Source: Rhodococcus sp. G-MC3 | GTDB taxonomy: Bacteria; Actinomycetota; Actinomycetes; Mycobacteriales; Mycobacteriaceae | NCBI RefSeq assembly: GCF_030063335.1 | Contig: NZ_JASISW010000006.1 | Location: forward strand, 62,001-126,000 | Direction of reading: 5' to 3' | Length of the DNA stretch: 64,000 bases | Shown here: one piece after another, positions 17,365-25,492 of the stretch | Position numbering within the stretch: position 1 is the first letter of the stretch | Layout: each line of letters opens with the position of its first letter | The notes under the pieces: model-generated | Told to the model about the DNA's origin: nothing | Database searches by the model: none | Seen by the model: the letters and a program-made list of their open reading frames with translations, nothing else | Program-made: the position numbers and the translations under genes

Positions 17365-17679
17365 GTGCATCATCGATCCATGGCACCCACAACACAAGCG
17401 TGGCAGTGGCAACTCGACGCGGTCTGCCGCGGGAACGGTCCCGTTGGTCACTGCGCAGGCTCCGATCCGATCTCGGACGTGTTCTTCTCGCCGTCGGGCG
17501 AAGGACGCACCGCTCGACGCCACCGCGAGGACGAGGCGAAGGTGGTGTGCAACCGATGCCCCGTTCTTGCGCAGTGCCGGCAATTCGCGTTGGAAACAAA
17601 CGAGCCGTTCGGGGTGTGGGGCGGTATGACTGCCCGGGAACGCTCGCTGGGTCGTACCGCCGCGCGCCTTGCCGGGTAG
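17365..17679 (+). CDS. WhiB-family iron-sulfur transcriptional regulator
   Basis: About 104 residues. The four cluster cysteines are in DAVCRG, and VVCNRCPVLAQC (C-x2-C-x5-C), followed by the GVWGG turn and a basic tail ERSLGRTAARL for DNA contact: the full WhiB signature. An insertion rich in Gly/His/Asp sits between the first Cys and the triad. Start chosen at GTG with GAGG ten bases upstream; an ATG five codons later or one at 17332 are alternatives. It stands alone in front of the HAD phosphatase gene, 15 bases apart, so the two may be co-transcribed. Which WhiB subtype it is cannot be settled by eye. Confidence 0.85.
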   Translation: MHHRSMAPTTQAWQWQLDAVCRGNGPVGHCAGSDPISDVFFSPSGEGRTARRHREDEAKVVCNRCPVLAQCRQFALETNEPFGVWGGMTARERSLGRTAARLAG

Positions 17680-17694
17680 CGCACAATAGGGGTT

Positions 17695-18492
17695 GTGAGC
17701 GAACAGGACGAACCGCAGCAGTGGACCTATCTGATGGACATGGACGGCGTTCTCGTCCACGAGGATCACCTCATTCCCGGGGCGGACACGTTTGTCGCGG
17801 AGCTGCAATCGAACGAGATCCCGTTCATCGTGCTGACCAACAACTCCATCCGCACCCCTCGTGACCTGCGGGCACGCCTCGAACGTACGGGACTCGACAT
17901 CCCGGAGAAGTCCATCTGGACCTCGGCGTTGGCCACCGCCAATTTCCTCGGGAATCAACGGCCCAACGGAAGCGCGTACGTCGTCGGCGAATCAGGTCTC
18001 ACGACGGCCCTTCACGACATCGGTTACGTACTCACCGACTCGAACCCCGACTACGTGGTGCTCGGCGAGACCCGTACGTATTCGTTCGAAGCCATCACCA
18101 CCGCGATCAGGCTTGTCGAAAAGGGCGCACGCTTCATCGCCACCAACCCGGACGCCACCGGTCCTTCCCGAGAAGGTTCCCTGCCGGCGACGGGCTCGGT
18201 CGCTGCACTGATCACCAAGGCAACCGGGAAGGAGCCGTACTACGTCGGCAAGCCGAATGCGCTCATGATGCGGTCCGCGCTCCGCGCCATCGGCGGCCAT
18301 TCCGAGAGCACCCTGATGATCGGTGACCGCATGGACACCGACGTTCTCTCGGGTCTGGAAGCCGGCCTGCAGACCATCCTCGTCCTGACCGGCATCTCGA
18401 CGAGCGCGTCGGTGGAGAACTACCCGTTCCGCCCGACGAAGGTGATCAACTCGGTGGCCGATCTGGTCGGCCGCACGCAGTCGCCGTTCTGA
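17695..18492 (+). CDS. HAD-IIA family hydrolase (NagD-like phosphatase)
   Basis: 265 residues with HAD motif I DMDGVLVHED (nucleophile Asp), motif II LTNNS, motif III Lys in VGKPNALM and motif IV MIGDRMDTD. The C2-type cap between motifs II and III marks subfamily IIA, sugar/nucleotide phosphatases such as NagD or PNP phosphatase. GTG start with an AGGGG just upstream. Its TGA overlaps the ATG of the isochorismate synthase gene (TGATG), implying coupled translation, although no metabolic link between the two is obvious. Confidence 0.88.
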   Translation: MSEQDEPQQWTYLMDMDGVLVHEDHLIPGADTFVAELQSNEIPFIVLTNNSIRTPRDLRARLERTGLDIPEKSIWTSALATANFLGNQRPNGSAYVVGESGLTTALHDIGYVLTDSNPDYVVLGETRTYSFEAITTAIRLVEKGARFIATNPDATGPSREGSLPATGSVAALITKATGKEPYYVGKPNALMMRSALRAIGGHSESTLMIGDRMDTDVLSGLEAGLQTILVLTGISTSASVENYPFRPTKVINSVADLVGRTQSPF

Positions 18493-19583
18493 TGCAGTTC
18501 GTACTGTCTCGCGCTGAATACAACATCGAGGGCGACGGCGTTCGTGATTGCTTCTCGGAGGTGCGAGACGCCGTCGCCGCGGTCCGCACCGGGCATTCGA
18601 TCGCCGGTGCCCTCCCCTTCGACCTGGCCGATCCTGCCGCACTGATCGAACCAGAACACCTCATCAGGCGCCAAGGCCCGTGGCGCCCTCGGAATGAGCT
18701 GCCCGAACTGCCACCCGTTCACCTCGGCGAGCAACTTCCGTCTGCCTCGGAGCACGTCGAACGCGTTCGCGCACTCGTCGAATCATTGCGTGCAGGCGAA
18801 GCCCGGAAGGTCGTGCTGGCGCGAGCATTGACCCTGTATGCGGCCACCCCGGTTCCGCCCCTCGCGATTCTCGCCTCGCTCGTGGGCAACGACCCCACCG
18901 GCAACGGCTATGCCGTCGACCTCACGGCGGCAGGCGCCGCCTACGCAGGCAAGTATCTGGTGGGCTCGAGCCCCGAATTGTTGGTGCGCCGCCGCGGCAC
19001 CACCGTGGAGTGCCATCCGTTCGCTGGAACCGCGGCTCGCAGCAGTGACCCCGCAGCCGACGCCGTCATCGCCGAACAGCTTGCCGCCAGCGCCAAGGAT
19101 CAGGCGGAGCACCGATTCGTCGTCGACGAAATCCGTGCGGCTCTCGAACCCTTCTGCACGAGCCTGCACGTCCCCGAAACCCCCCGCCTCAGCAGCACCC
19201 CCCAGCTGTGGCATCTGAGCTCACCGATCACCGGTGTACTTCGCGACCCCGCCACGACGGCACTGGATCTTGCTCTGGCCCTCCACCCGACCCCCGCTGT
19301 TGCCGGAGTACCGCGAGATGCAGCCATGGCTGCGATCTCCCGCATCGAAGGCCCTCGCGGGTTCTATGCAGGTGCGGTCGGCTGGACCGACAGCAGCGCC
19401 GAGGGAAGCTACGGTGACGGCGAATGGATGGTGGCCATCCGCGGCCTCGAACTTGCCGCCGACGGTCTGTCCGCAGTGGCCACTGCGGGCGGCGGCATCG
19501 TCGAGGCCTCCGACCCTGACGCCGAACTCGCCGAAACTACCGCAAAATTCCGAACCGTGCTGTCGGCCTTCGGTTTGGGCTGA
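18492..19583 (+). CDS. Isochorismate synthase (EntC/DhbC/MenF family)
   Basis: 363 residues of the chorismate-binding family. GSSPELLVRR, VECHPFAGTAAR, the KDQAEHRFVVDEIR helix, LHPTPAVAGVPRDAA and IEGPRGFYAGAVGW are the conserved active-site blocks of isochorismate synthases, which convert chorismate to isochorismate for siderophore (salicylate or 2,3-dihydroxybenzoate) or menaquinone synthesis. No siderophore or men genes are next to it here, so the pathway is open. Slightly shorter N-terminal region than EntC. It converges on metZ with only nine bases between the stops. Confidence 0.88.
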   Translation: MQFVLSRAEYNIEGDGVRDCFSEVRDAVAAVRTGHSIAGALPFDLADPAALIEPEHLIRRQGPWRPRNELPELPPVHLGEQLPSASEHVERVRALVESLRAGEARKVVLARALTLYAATPVPPLAILASLVGNDPTGNGYAVDLTAAGAAYAGKYLVGSSPELLVRRRGTTVECHPFAGTAARSSDPAADAVIAEQLAASAKDQAEHRFVVDEIRAALEPFCTSLHVPETPRLSSTPQLWHLSSPITGVLRDPATTALDLALALHPTPAVAGVPRDAAMAAISRIEGPRGFYAGAVGWTDSSAEGSYGDGEWMVAIRGLELAADGLSAVATAGGGIVEASDPDAELAETTAKFRTVLSAFGLG

Positions 19584-19592
19584 CAGCGAAAG

Positions 19593-20903
19593 TCAGCGCA
19601 GCGCCTGGTCCAGATCCGCGATCAAATCCTCGGTATCTTCCAGACCGATCGAGATGCGCACCACTCCGTCGGTAATCCCTACTGCCGCACGACCTTCCGG
19701 CCCCATGGCCCGGTGTGTCGTTGTCGCAGGATGCGTGATCAACGACTTCGAGTCACCGAGGTTGTTCGAGATGTCGACGACGCGCAGTGCATCCAGCAAT
19801 TCGAACGCCCGCTTCTTGCCTTCGCCCTCGGCAGCCTCCAACTCGAAGGTGACGACTGTTCCGCCGCCGCTCATTTGGCTCATCGCCAACGCGTGCTGCG
19901 GATGCGATTCGAGGTACGGGTACTTGACCCACGACGTCGCCGGATGCGCTTCGAGGAATCGAGCGATCTCGAGCGCGGACCGAGTCGAATGACGAACGCG
20001 CACCGGCATCGTCTCTAGTCCTTTGAGCAGAGTCCACGCATTGAACGGACTCAGCGCAGGACCGGTGTGACGCATGAGCGTCTGGACCGGTCCGTCGATG
20101 TACTCGCGACTGCCGAGGATCGCACCGCCGAGCACGCGGCCCTGACCGTCGATGTGTTTTGTACCGGAGTAGACCACCACATCGGCGCCCAGATCGAGGC
20201 TCTTCTGCAGCAGTGGAGTCGCAAAGACGTTGTCCAACACAACAGTTGCACCTGCAGCGTGCGCCAACTCGGACACCCGGCGTACATCCACCAGCGACTG
20301 CATCGGGTTCGACGGAGTCTCGAAGAACACCGCGGTCGTCGGAACCGACAGTGCCTCTTCCCACTGATCGTTGTCTTCGCCGTCGACGAACACCGTCTCG
20401 ACTCCCCACCGCGGCAGGATTTCGTTGCACACGACGAAGCACGAACCGAACAAGCTACGGGCGGCAACCAATCGGTCGCCTGCCTTCAACAGAGCGCCAA
20501 GCGCGGTGAACACCGCCGACATGCCACTCGACGTACCGAAGCACGCCTCGGCACCCTCGATGAGACGCAACCGCTCCTCGAACATCTTGACCGTCGGATT
20601 GCCGTACCGGGAGTAGACGAAATGGTCGATATCACCGGTGAACGCCTGCTCCGCGGCACCCGCGCTCTCGTAGACGAAGCCCGACGTCAGATAGAGCGCC
20701 TCGGAGTTCTCGTCGAACCCGGACCGCATCAAACCACCGCGAACACCCAAAGTTCCTTGGCCTACCCCGTCGGGCAACGCCTTGTAAAAACCCCCGCCCT
20801 TCGGAATGCGATTCCCCGAGTCGCTTCGCTCCTGCCCGCCGCCCGGAATGCGATTCCCCGAGTCGCTTCGCTCCTGCCCGCCGCCCGGAATCTTCGCGCT
20901 CAT
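19593..20903 (-). CDS. metZ: O-succinylhomoserine sulfhydrylase MetZ
   Basis: 436 residues; PLP-dependent Cys/Met metabolism enzyme making homocysteine from O-succinylhomoserine and sulfide. The catalytic Lys is in SGTKHIDGQGRVLGG; SRYGNPTVKMFEERL, ETPSNPMQSLVD and SNNLGDSKSLITHPATTTHR are family blocks. Start at an ATG that overlaps the rhodanese stop (ATGA). The N terminus (residues about 4-33) carries a duplicated 14-residue unit encoded by a 42-base tandem repeat, absent from normal MetZ proteins and probably tolerated as a disordered tail. Last gene of the leader-tauD-like-rhodanese unit. M. tuberculosis has the same rhodanese-metZ pair. Confidence 0.93.
   Translation of the reverse strand: MSAKIPGGGQERSDSGNRIPGGGQERSDSGNRIPKGGGFYKALPDGVGQGTLGVRGGLMRSGFDENSEALYLTSGFVYESAGAAEQAFTGDIDHFVYSRYGNPTVKMFEERLRLIEGAEACFGTSSGMSAVFTALGALLKAGDRLVAARSLFGSCFVVCNEILPRWGVETVFVDGEDNDQWEEALSVPTTAVFFETPSNPMQSLVDVRRVSELAHAAGATVVLDNVFATPLLQKSLDLGADVVVYSGTKHIDGQGRVLGGAILGSREYIDGPVQTLMRHTGPALSPFNAWTLLKGLETMPVRVRHSTRSALEIARFLEAHPATSWVKYPYLESHPQHALAMSQMSGGGTVVTFELEAAEGEGKKRAFELLDALRVVDISNNLGDSKSLITHPATTTHRAMGPEGRAAVGITDGVVRISIGLEDTEDLIADLDQALR
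20803..20886. repeat. 42-bp tandem duplication inside metZ
   Basis: Two identical 42-base copies start with the palindromic GGAATGCGATTCC and continue CGAGTCGCTTCGCTCC; the first bases (GGAAT) begin a third, partial copy. The unit is a multiple of three and adds 14 residues per copy (IPGGGQERSDSGNR) to the MetZ N terminus. It looks like a REP-type element captured in frame. Confidence 0.85.
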
Positions 20904-21313
20904 GCCTGCCTCCACGGCAACCCGACGGCGCGCCAGCCGACAACGCCGCGGTGGCCGTCGGCGTCCGTCGCACCTTCGAAACCGTCGAGCACGTTGTACG
21001 ACGGGCCGATGCCTGCCGCGGTCGCGGCCTCGGCAGCACCGATGGAGCGCTGGCCGGAACGGCACAGAAACACCACCGGCCGCGTCCCGTCGACACCCGC
21101 TTCTTTCAACTGTTCGACGAAGTTCTCGTTCTTCGCACCGTTCGGGTAGCTGACCCACTCGATGAGGTGCGTCGGGCGCTCGATCGACGACGTGTCAGGC
21201 ACTCCGACGTACTGCCATTCGGCGTGGGTGCGCACGTCCACCAGGACCGCTTCCGGGTCGTCGCGAAGCAGCTCCCACGCTGCCTTCGGGGTTATGTCAC
21301 CTGCATAGCTCAC
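20900..21313 (-). CDS. Rhodanese-domain sulfurtransferase
   Basis: 137 residues of a single rhodanese domain. The active-site loop is CRSGQRS (Cys acceptor of sulfane sulfur), preceded by VLVDVRTHAEWQYVG. GTG start with GGAAGG nine bases upstream; the longer frame to 21352 lacks such a site. It directly precedes metZ with coupled translation, matching the rhodanese-metZ pair near Rv0390-Rv0391. It probably hands sulfur on from thiosulfate or persulfide to sulfide-using steps such as MetZ (inference). Confidence 0.88.
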   Translation of the reverse strand: MSYAGDITPKAAWELLRDDPEAVLVDVRTHAEWQYVGVPDTSSIERPTHLIEWVSYPNGAKNENFVEQLKEAGVDGTRPVVFLCRSGQRSIGAAEAATAAGIGPSYNVLDGFEGATDADGHRGVVGWRAVGLPWRQA

Positions 21314-21358
21314 GGGCTTCAGCCTTCCACTGCTGGTCAAAAGACAACTCACACGACT

Positions 21359-21886
21359 TCAGACATTGCACACCAACCACGTGTCGTTGACGCGCACGAA
21401 CTTCCACTGACTCGACGAAGTCTCGCCCGACTTCTCCAGCTTGGTCGAAACATCGACCACACCGCGGTCGCCGTTGATCTCGTAGCCCGACGGTGCCCCA
21501 TCGACCACAGTCTTGCCGCTTCGTTCGACATCCGCTGCCCGGGCCGCTGAATAGTCGTCGTCACTGCCGGTGATCAGGCGCGCTACCTGGTCGTCGCAGG
21601 TCGCGGCCCTCAGTGCATCCGCATCACCGTCGTTCTGAGCGTCGACGAACTCCGTGATGCTGTCGGTGAGCAGCTGCGCCTGCGTCACATTGTTCTCCGC
21701 GGGAGCGAACTTCGCAGCAAGAAAGATCGCGGCAAGAATGGCAGCGACGATTCCGACGGCGATCAGGAACGGCCAGGCGGTGGGCGGACGGCGCTCACCT
21801 GCGTCGGCAGCCTCATCGGACGCATTGTTCTGCGCTTCCTCGCGACTGTCGACCCAATGTTGCCTTCGTTCACGCCACGACGCCAT
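21359..21886 (-). CDS. Single-pass membrane protein, Mce-associated-like fold
   Basis: 175 residues: charged cytoplasmic N terminus (residues 1-35), one membrane helix WPFLIAVGIVAAILAAIFLA (about 38-57) and an outside domain resembling the small NTF2-like/DUF4878 fold found in actinobacterial envelope proteins (DSITEFVDAQNDGDADALRAATCDD, then WKFVRVNDTWLVCNV at the end). Two Cys in the outer domain (about 97 and 173) could form a disulfide. It lies between the dioxygenase and rhodanese genes on the same strand. Function unknown. Confidence 0.65.
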   Translation of the reverse strand: MASWRERRQHWVDSREEAQNNASDEAADAGERRPPTAWPFLIAVGIVAAILAAIFLAAKFAPAENNVTQAQLLTDSITEFVDAQNDGDADALRAATCDDQVARLITGSDDDYSAARAADVERSGKTVVDGAPSGYEINGDRGVVDVSTKLEKSGETSSSQWKFVRVNDTWLVCNV

Positions 21887-21921
21887 GTGTGCAATCTTCC
21901 CCGGCTCATCTTCAGACGGTG

Positions 21922-22782
21922 TTATCGGGGTCCGACCGGAATATCCCCACGCAGAGTGATGCGGTGCATGACGCGGCGCTCGGCCCCGTAGTCGCGATTG
22001 GCGTAGTGCGAGGTACTGCGGTTGTCCCACAGCACGAGATCGCCAAGACGCCAGCGATGCCGCACGACATGCTCGGGCTTGGTCAGGTGCGCGTAGAGGA
22101 AATCGAGGATGCCGCGGCTTTCGGCCTCGGACACTCCCGCGATATGGGACGTGAATCCCGGATTGACGAAGATCCCCTTGCGTCCGGTTTCCGGGTGCAC
22201 CCGAACCACCGGATGCTCGACGGGTACCAGCGCGGTCACCTCTTTGCCGTCCCACACGTTGCCCTTGCCGCCGCGCTTCTGGGCAAGGTAGTAGCCGAAT
22301 TCGCGGTTACCGTCGTGCACAGCGGTGAGCTGATCGATCATCTGACGGACCGGCGCCGCGAGCGATTCATAGGCGAGTTGACTGTCCGCCCAGTTGGTGT
22401 CACCACCGTGTGGAGGTAGGACCACGGGCCGCAGAATCGAACCCATCGGCGGACGCTCCATGAACGTGACGTCGGTGTGCCAGATGTCGGCGAAACCATT
22501 GTCCGCACTGTCGAGGGCGTAGACCTCGGCGGAGACATGACCACTGTCGTGCACGGGATGCCCGGCCGTCAGGTCGCCGAGGCGTCGACCGAAATCGATC
22601 TGCCCCGCGTCGTCGAGCGACTGACCGCGCAACACGAGGACCTTCTGCTCGACGAGCGTGTCACGAATGGCGAGCACCTCGGCATCCGACGCCGATGCGA
22701 CGTCGAGTCCGATGACTTCGGCCCCGAAGTTGGGGCCGAATTTGTCGAGTGTCAGTGAAATCGCTGTGTCCAACGTGGTCAT
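21922..22782 (-). CDS. TauD/TfdA-family 2-oxoglutarate dioxygenase
   Basis: 286 residues. Non-haem Fe(II) ligands are visible as HTD in ADIWHTDVTF and His in RRVMHRITLRG, with the nearby Arg for 2-oxoglutarate; HRWRLGDLVLWDNRSTSH is the typical TauD/AtsK block. Enzymes of this type free sulfite from taurine or other sulfonates, or sulfate from alkyl sulfates. Start at an ATG with AAGGA upstream. Operon context (Cys leader peptide, rhodanese, metZ) supports a sulfur-scavenging role; taurine versus alkylsulfate cannot be decided. Confidence 0.87.
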   Translation of the reverse strand: MTTLDTAISLTLDKFGPNFGAEVIGLDVASASDAEVLAIRDTLVEQKVLVLRGQSLDDAGQIDFGRRLGDLTAGHPVHDSGHVSAEVYALDSADNGFADIWHTDVTFMERPPMGSILRPVVLPPHGGDTNWADSQLAYESLAAPVRQMIDQLTAVHDGNREFGYYLAQKRGGKGNVWDGKEVTALVPVEHPVVRVHPETGRKGIFVNPGFTSHIAGVSEAESRGILDFLYAHLTKPEHVVRHRWRLGDLVLWDNRSTSHYANRDYGAERRVMHRITLRGDIPVGPR

Positions 22783-22896
22783 GGGTTTTCCTTGCCAGGA
22801 GAGGATGCCGAAGAAAGTTGGGGACGGCGCTGTGAACCCAGATGCAGATTTTCGCACGATCGGGGCGGTTCAGCGCGGCAGGCAAGCAGCCTGATC

Positions 22897-22914
22897 GGCC
22901 ACGAACTCGTGGCC
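22897..22914 (-). promoter_or_regulatory. Strong hairpin between leader peptide and dioxygenase gene
   Basis: GGCCACGA and TCGTGGCC form a near-continuous stem with a tiny loop, 18 bases after the leader ORF stop. A second small stem (CAGGC/GCCTG) follows at once. There is no U-run, so a factor-dependent or translational attenuation step is more likely than an intrinsic terminator. Confidence 0.5.
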
Positions 22915-22932
22915 GGAAGGGGTCGGGTGCAG

Positions 22933-23004
22933 TCACCGACAGCGCATATTGGTGGCACGACAGAAGTCGACGTTGAGACGTCGAACCAGAAAAGTCGTGT
23001 ACAC
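22933..23004 (-). CDS. Cys-containing leader peptide (NVDFCR variant), 23 aa
   Basis: 23 codons from a GTG with AGGTAGGG eight bases upstream. It ends ...VRRLNVDFCRATNMRCR, clearly related to the HVDLCR peptides of units A and C, with Cys codons at the same two positions. Here no SAM riboswitch precedes it, so the peptide seems to be an independent regulatory module placed ahead of the dioxygenase-rhodanese-metZ genes. Confidence 0.65.
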   Translation of the reverse strand: MYTTFLVRRLNVDFCRATNMRCR

Positions 23005-23145
23005 GGAACAAACCCTACCTGAAAGGTGGAAATGCCCGTTAGCGTGGCGGTTACCGTATAGCTACGCCCACCAGCACAGATCAGGTAACACTTAATTTAT
23101 GCTGGGGTGTCCGTACTTGCCCTCGACGAAGGTAGTTCGCTGCAC

Positions 23146-24516
23146 ATGACTGATCAGACTCGTCCACTCCGCGTCGCCATCGTCGGCGCGGGCCCGGCAG
23201 GCATCTACGCCGCCGACGCGCTCATGAAGTCCGAAACAGACGTGAGTATCGACCTGTTCGAGCGCATGCCCGCACCCTTCGGACTCATCCGCTACGGCGT
23301 CGCCCCGGACCACCCCCGCATCAAGGGCATCATCACCGCCCTCCACAAAGTACTCGACAAACCCCAGGTCAGACTCCTCGGCAACATCGACTACGGCACC
23401 GACATCACCCTCGATGACCTACACCGCTTCTACGACGCCGTCATCTTCTCCACCGGCGCCAATGCCGACCGCGCCCTGAAAATCCCCGGCATCGACCTCG
23501 ACGGCAGCTACGGCGCCGCCGACTTCGTCTCCTGGTACGACGGACACCCCGACGTCCCACGCACCTGGCCCCTCGATGCCGAAAAAGTCGCAGTGCTCGG
23601 TGTCGGCAACGTCGCCCTCGACGTCGCACGTGTCCTCGCCAAAACCGGCGACGAACTGCTCCCCACCGAAATTCCCGCCAACGTCTTCGACGGCCTCAAA
23701 GCAAACAAAGCCATCGAAGTCCACGTCTTCGGACGCCGCGGACCCGCACAAGCCAAATTCACCCCCCTCGAACTCCGCGAACTCGACCACTCCCCGAACA
23801 TCGAGGTCATCGTCGCCCCCGAAGACATCGACTACGACGAAGGCTCCGAACAGGCACGCCGCAGCTCCAAGCAGGTCGACATGGTCGCCAACACTCTGCA
23901 GGACTGGGCCATTCGCGATGTCGGCACCCGCCCCCACAAACTGTTCCTACACTTCTTCGAATCCCCCACCGAAATCCTCGGCGAGGACGGCAAAGTCGTC
24001 GGACTACGTACCGAGCGCACCGAACTCGACGGCACCGGCAACGTCAAGGGCACCGGCAAATACAACGACTGGGACGTCCAAGCCGTCTACCGCGCCGTCG
24101 GCTACCTCTCCCAGAACATCGCCCAGCTCCCCTTCGACGAGCAGGCAGGCACCATCCCCAACGAAGCCGGCCGAGTGGTCGAGTCCGCGTCGTCGACGGT
24201 GACCGTCCCCTCGACCTACGTCACCGGCTGGATCAAACGCGGACCCGTCGGCCTCATCGGCCACACCAAAGGCGACGCCAACGAAACCGTCGCCAATCTC
24301 CTCGAAGACGCCCCCACCTTCACCGGAGCCGATGAACCAGAACTCGACGCAGTCACCAACTTCCTCGAAGGCAAGCAGGTCCCCTTCACCACCTGGGACG
24401 GCTGGTACCGCCTCGACGCCCACGAACGCTCCCTCGGCGAAGAAGAAGGCCGCGAACGCGTCAAGGTCGTCGAGCGTCACGACATGTTGAAGGCGTCGGA
24501 GCCCGACAAGGCCTAG
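23146..24516 (+). CDS. fprA: Ferredoxin/flavodoxin-NADP+ reductase, FprA type
   Basis: 456-residue adrenodoxin-reductase-like flavoprotein. FAD-binding VAIVGAGPAGIYAADAL lies at about 10-26, GLIRYGVAPDHPRIKGI is the family hallmark, VLGVGNVALDVARVLAKT is the NADP domain, and GWIKRGPVGLIGHTKGDANET closes the FAD site near the C terminus. It moves electrons between NADPH and ferredoxins, for example for P450s or sulfite reductase. ATG start chosen; a GTG 13 codons upstream is possible. Codon use is strikingly rich in C-ending codons, suggesting high expression. It diverges from the leader-dioxygenase unit. Confidence 0.9.
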   Translation: MTDQTRPLRVAIVGAGPAGIYAADALMKSETDVSIDLFERMPAPFGLIRYGVAPDHPRIKGIITALHKVLDKPQVRLLGNIDYGTDITLDDLHRFYDAVIFSTGANADRALKIPGIDLDGSYGAADFVSWYDGHPDVPRTWPLDAEKVAVLGVGNVALDVARVLAKTGDELLPTEIPANVFDGLKANKAIEVHVFGRRGPAQAKFTPLELRELDHSPNIEVIVAPEDIDYDEGSEQARRSSKQVDMVANTLQDWAIRDVGTRPHKLFLHFFESPTEILGEDGKVVGLRTERTELDGTGNVKGTGKYNDWDVQAVYRAVGYLSQNIAQLPFDEQAGTIPNEAGRVVESASSTVTVPSTYVTGWIKRGPVGLIGHTKGDANETVANLLEDAPTFTGADEPELDAVTNFLEGKQVPFTTWDGWYRLDAHERSLGEEEGRERVKVVERHDMLKASEPDKA

Positions 24517-24522
24517 CGGCAT

Positions 24523-24564
24523 ATGAGCGGAAATACGTCCCCCACAACGTACTTCCGCTCACAT
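24523..24564. terminator. Palindrome at convergent gene ends (repeat family copy 1)
   Basis: ATGAGCGGAAATACGT and ACGTACTTCCGCTCACAT are imperfect inverted arms between fprA and the lactonase gene, touching the stop codon of the latter. Likely a bidirectional terminator. The same sequence family recurs at 52803 and 60754. Confidence 0.6.
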
Positions 24565-25446
24565 GTGGCTCAGCTGCACCGCCAGCAGTTTCCCCTCGGT
24601 TTCGACCTTGCGCTGATGCTCGTTGAAATCCGGTGCAGCACAGACGAAGAGCGTTCGGCCGTCGTCGCCGCCGAGCCCGCACGCGAACACTCCTGTCTCG
24701 AACTCGAGCTGGTCGACTATGCCCTTGCCTCGAACGATATGCACGATCCGCTGACCGAGAGCATCTGCCGCCCACAGTGATCCGTCGGTATCGATGCAAC
24801 ATCCGTCGGCCGCCACCACCAACTGCCCCATCGCCGTCGCCATATCGCTCATGTCGGGGACCTCGGCAAACTTCACCCAATCGCGCCGCTCCCCCAGCGA
24901 ACCATCCGGATGCACGGCGAAAGCGCTCACCCGATTTCCGACCGTCTCGTCGACGAGCAGTTCTCCGTCGGGCGTCAGTGCCATTCCGTTGGGGAAGTAC
25001 AGGTCCTTGGCGACGACGTGCGCGGACCCGTCCGGGTCGACCCTGATCAGATCTGCGGTCTCCGGTGTCGCCTGGTTCATCAGATCGAAGCCGAAATTGC
25101 CGACGTAGGCGCGGCCCCGGTCGTCGACAAGCATGTCGTTGAGGTTGGCGTTCACGTGAGACGACAGATCGGCGTGCACGACGAGCGAGCCGTCGTGCTC
25201 TCGCCGCAGGATCATCTTGTCGCGCATGGACACGATCAAAAGCCTGCCGTCGGGCAACCACCCGAGTCCCGACGGCTGCTGCGGCACCTCGGCTTCCACA
25301 CGCACGTCGGAACCGTCGGCGTTCGCCGAGAGGACCTTGTAGCTGTAGAAGTCGGACACCCAGATCCTGCCGTCGTGCCAGCGCGGACATTCGAAATAGG
25401 TGTAGCCCTCCAGGACAACTGTGACATCGGGTTTCATGTCTCGCAT
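24559..25446 (-). CDS. SMP-30/gluconolactonase family protein
   Basis: About 295 residues of a six-bladed propeller. FECPRWHDGRIWVSDFYSYKV, LGWLPDGRLLIVSM, NDMLVDDRGRAYVGNFGFD, PNGMALTPDGELLVDET and DGSLWAADA are the strands that bring metal ligands (Glu, Asn, Asp) together in this family. Such enzymes open sugar or other lactones. Start chosen at ATG 25446; ATG at 25437 or 25494 are alternatives, and the opposite gene begins at 25493. The divergent amidohydrolase of the lactonase-like group suggests a joint catabolic role (inference). Confidence 0.82.
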   Translation of the reverse strand: MRDMKPDVTVVLEGYTYFECPRWHDGRIWVSDFYSYKVLSANADGSDVRVEAEVPQQPSGLGWLPDGRLLIVSMRDKMILRREHDGSLVVHADLSSHVNANLNDMLVDDRGRAYVGNFGFDLMNQATPETADLIRVDPDGSAHVVAKDLYFPNGMALTPDGELLVDETVGNRVSAFAVHPDGSLGERRDWVKFAEVPDMSDMATAMGQLVVAADGCCIDTDGSLWAADALGQRIVHIVRGKGIVDQLEFETGVFACGLGGDDGRTLFVCAAPDFNEHQRKVETEGKLLAVQLSHM

Positions 25447-25492
25447 TGAAACACCCGGCCGGGTCGTCGTGAGCCGAAACGATGGAGCTGGC

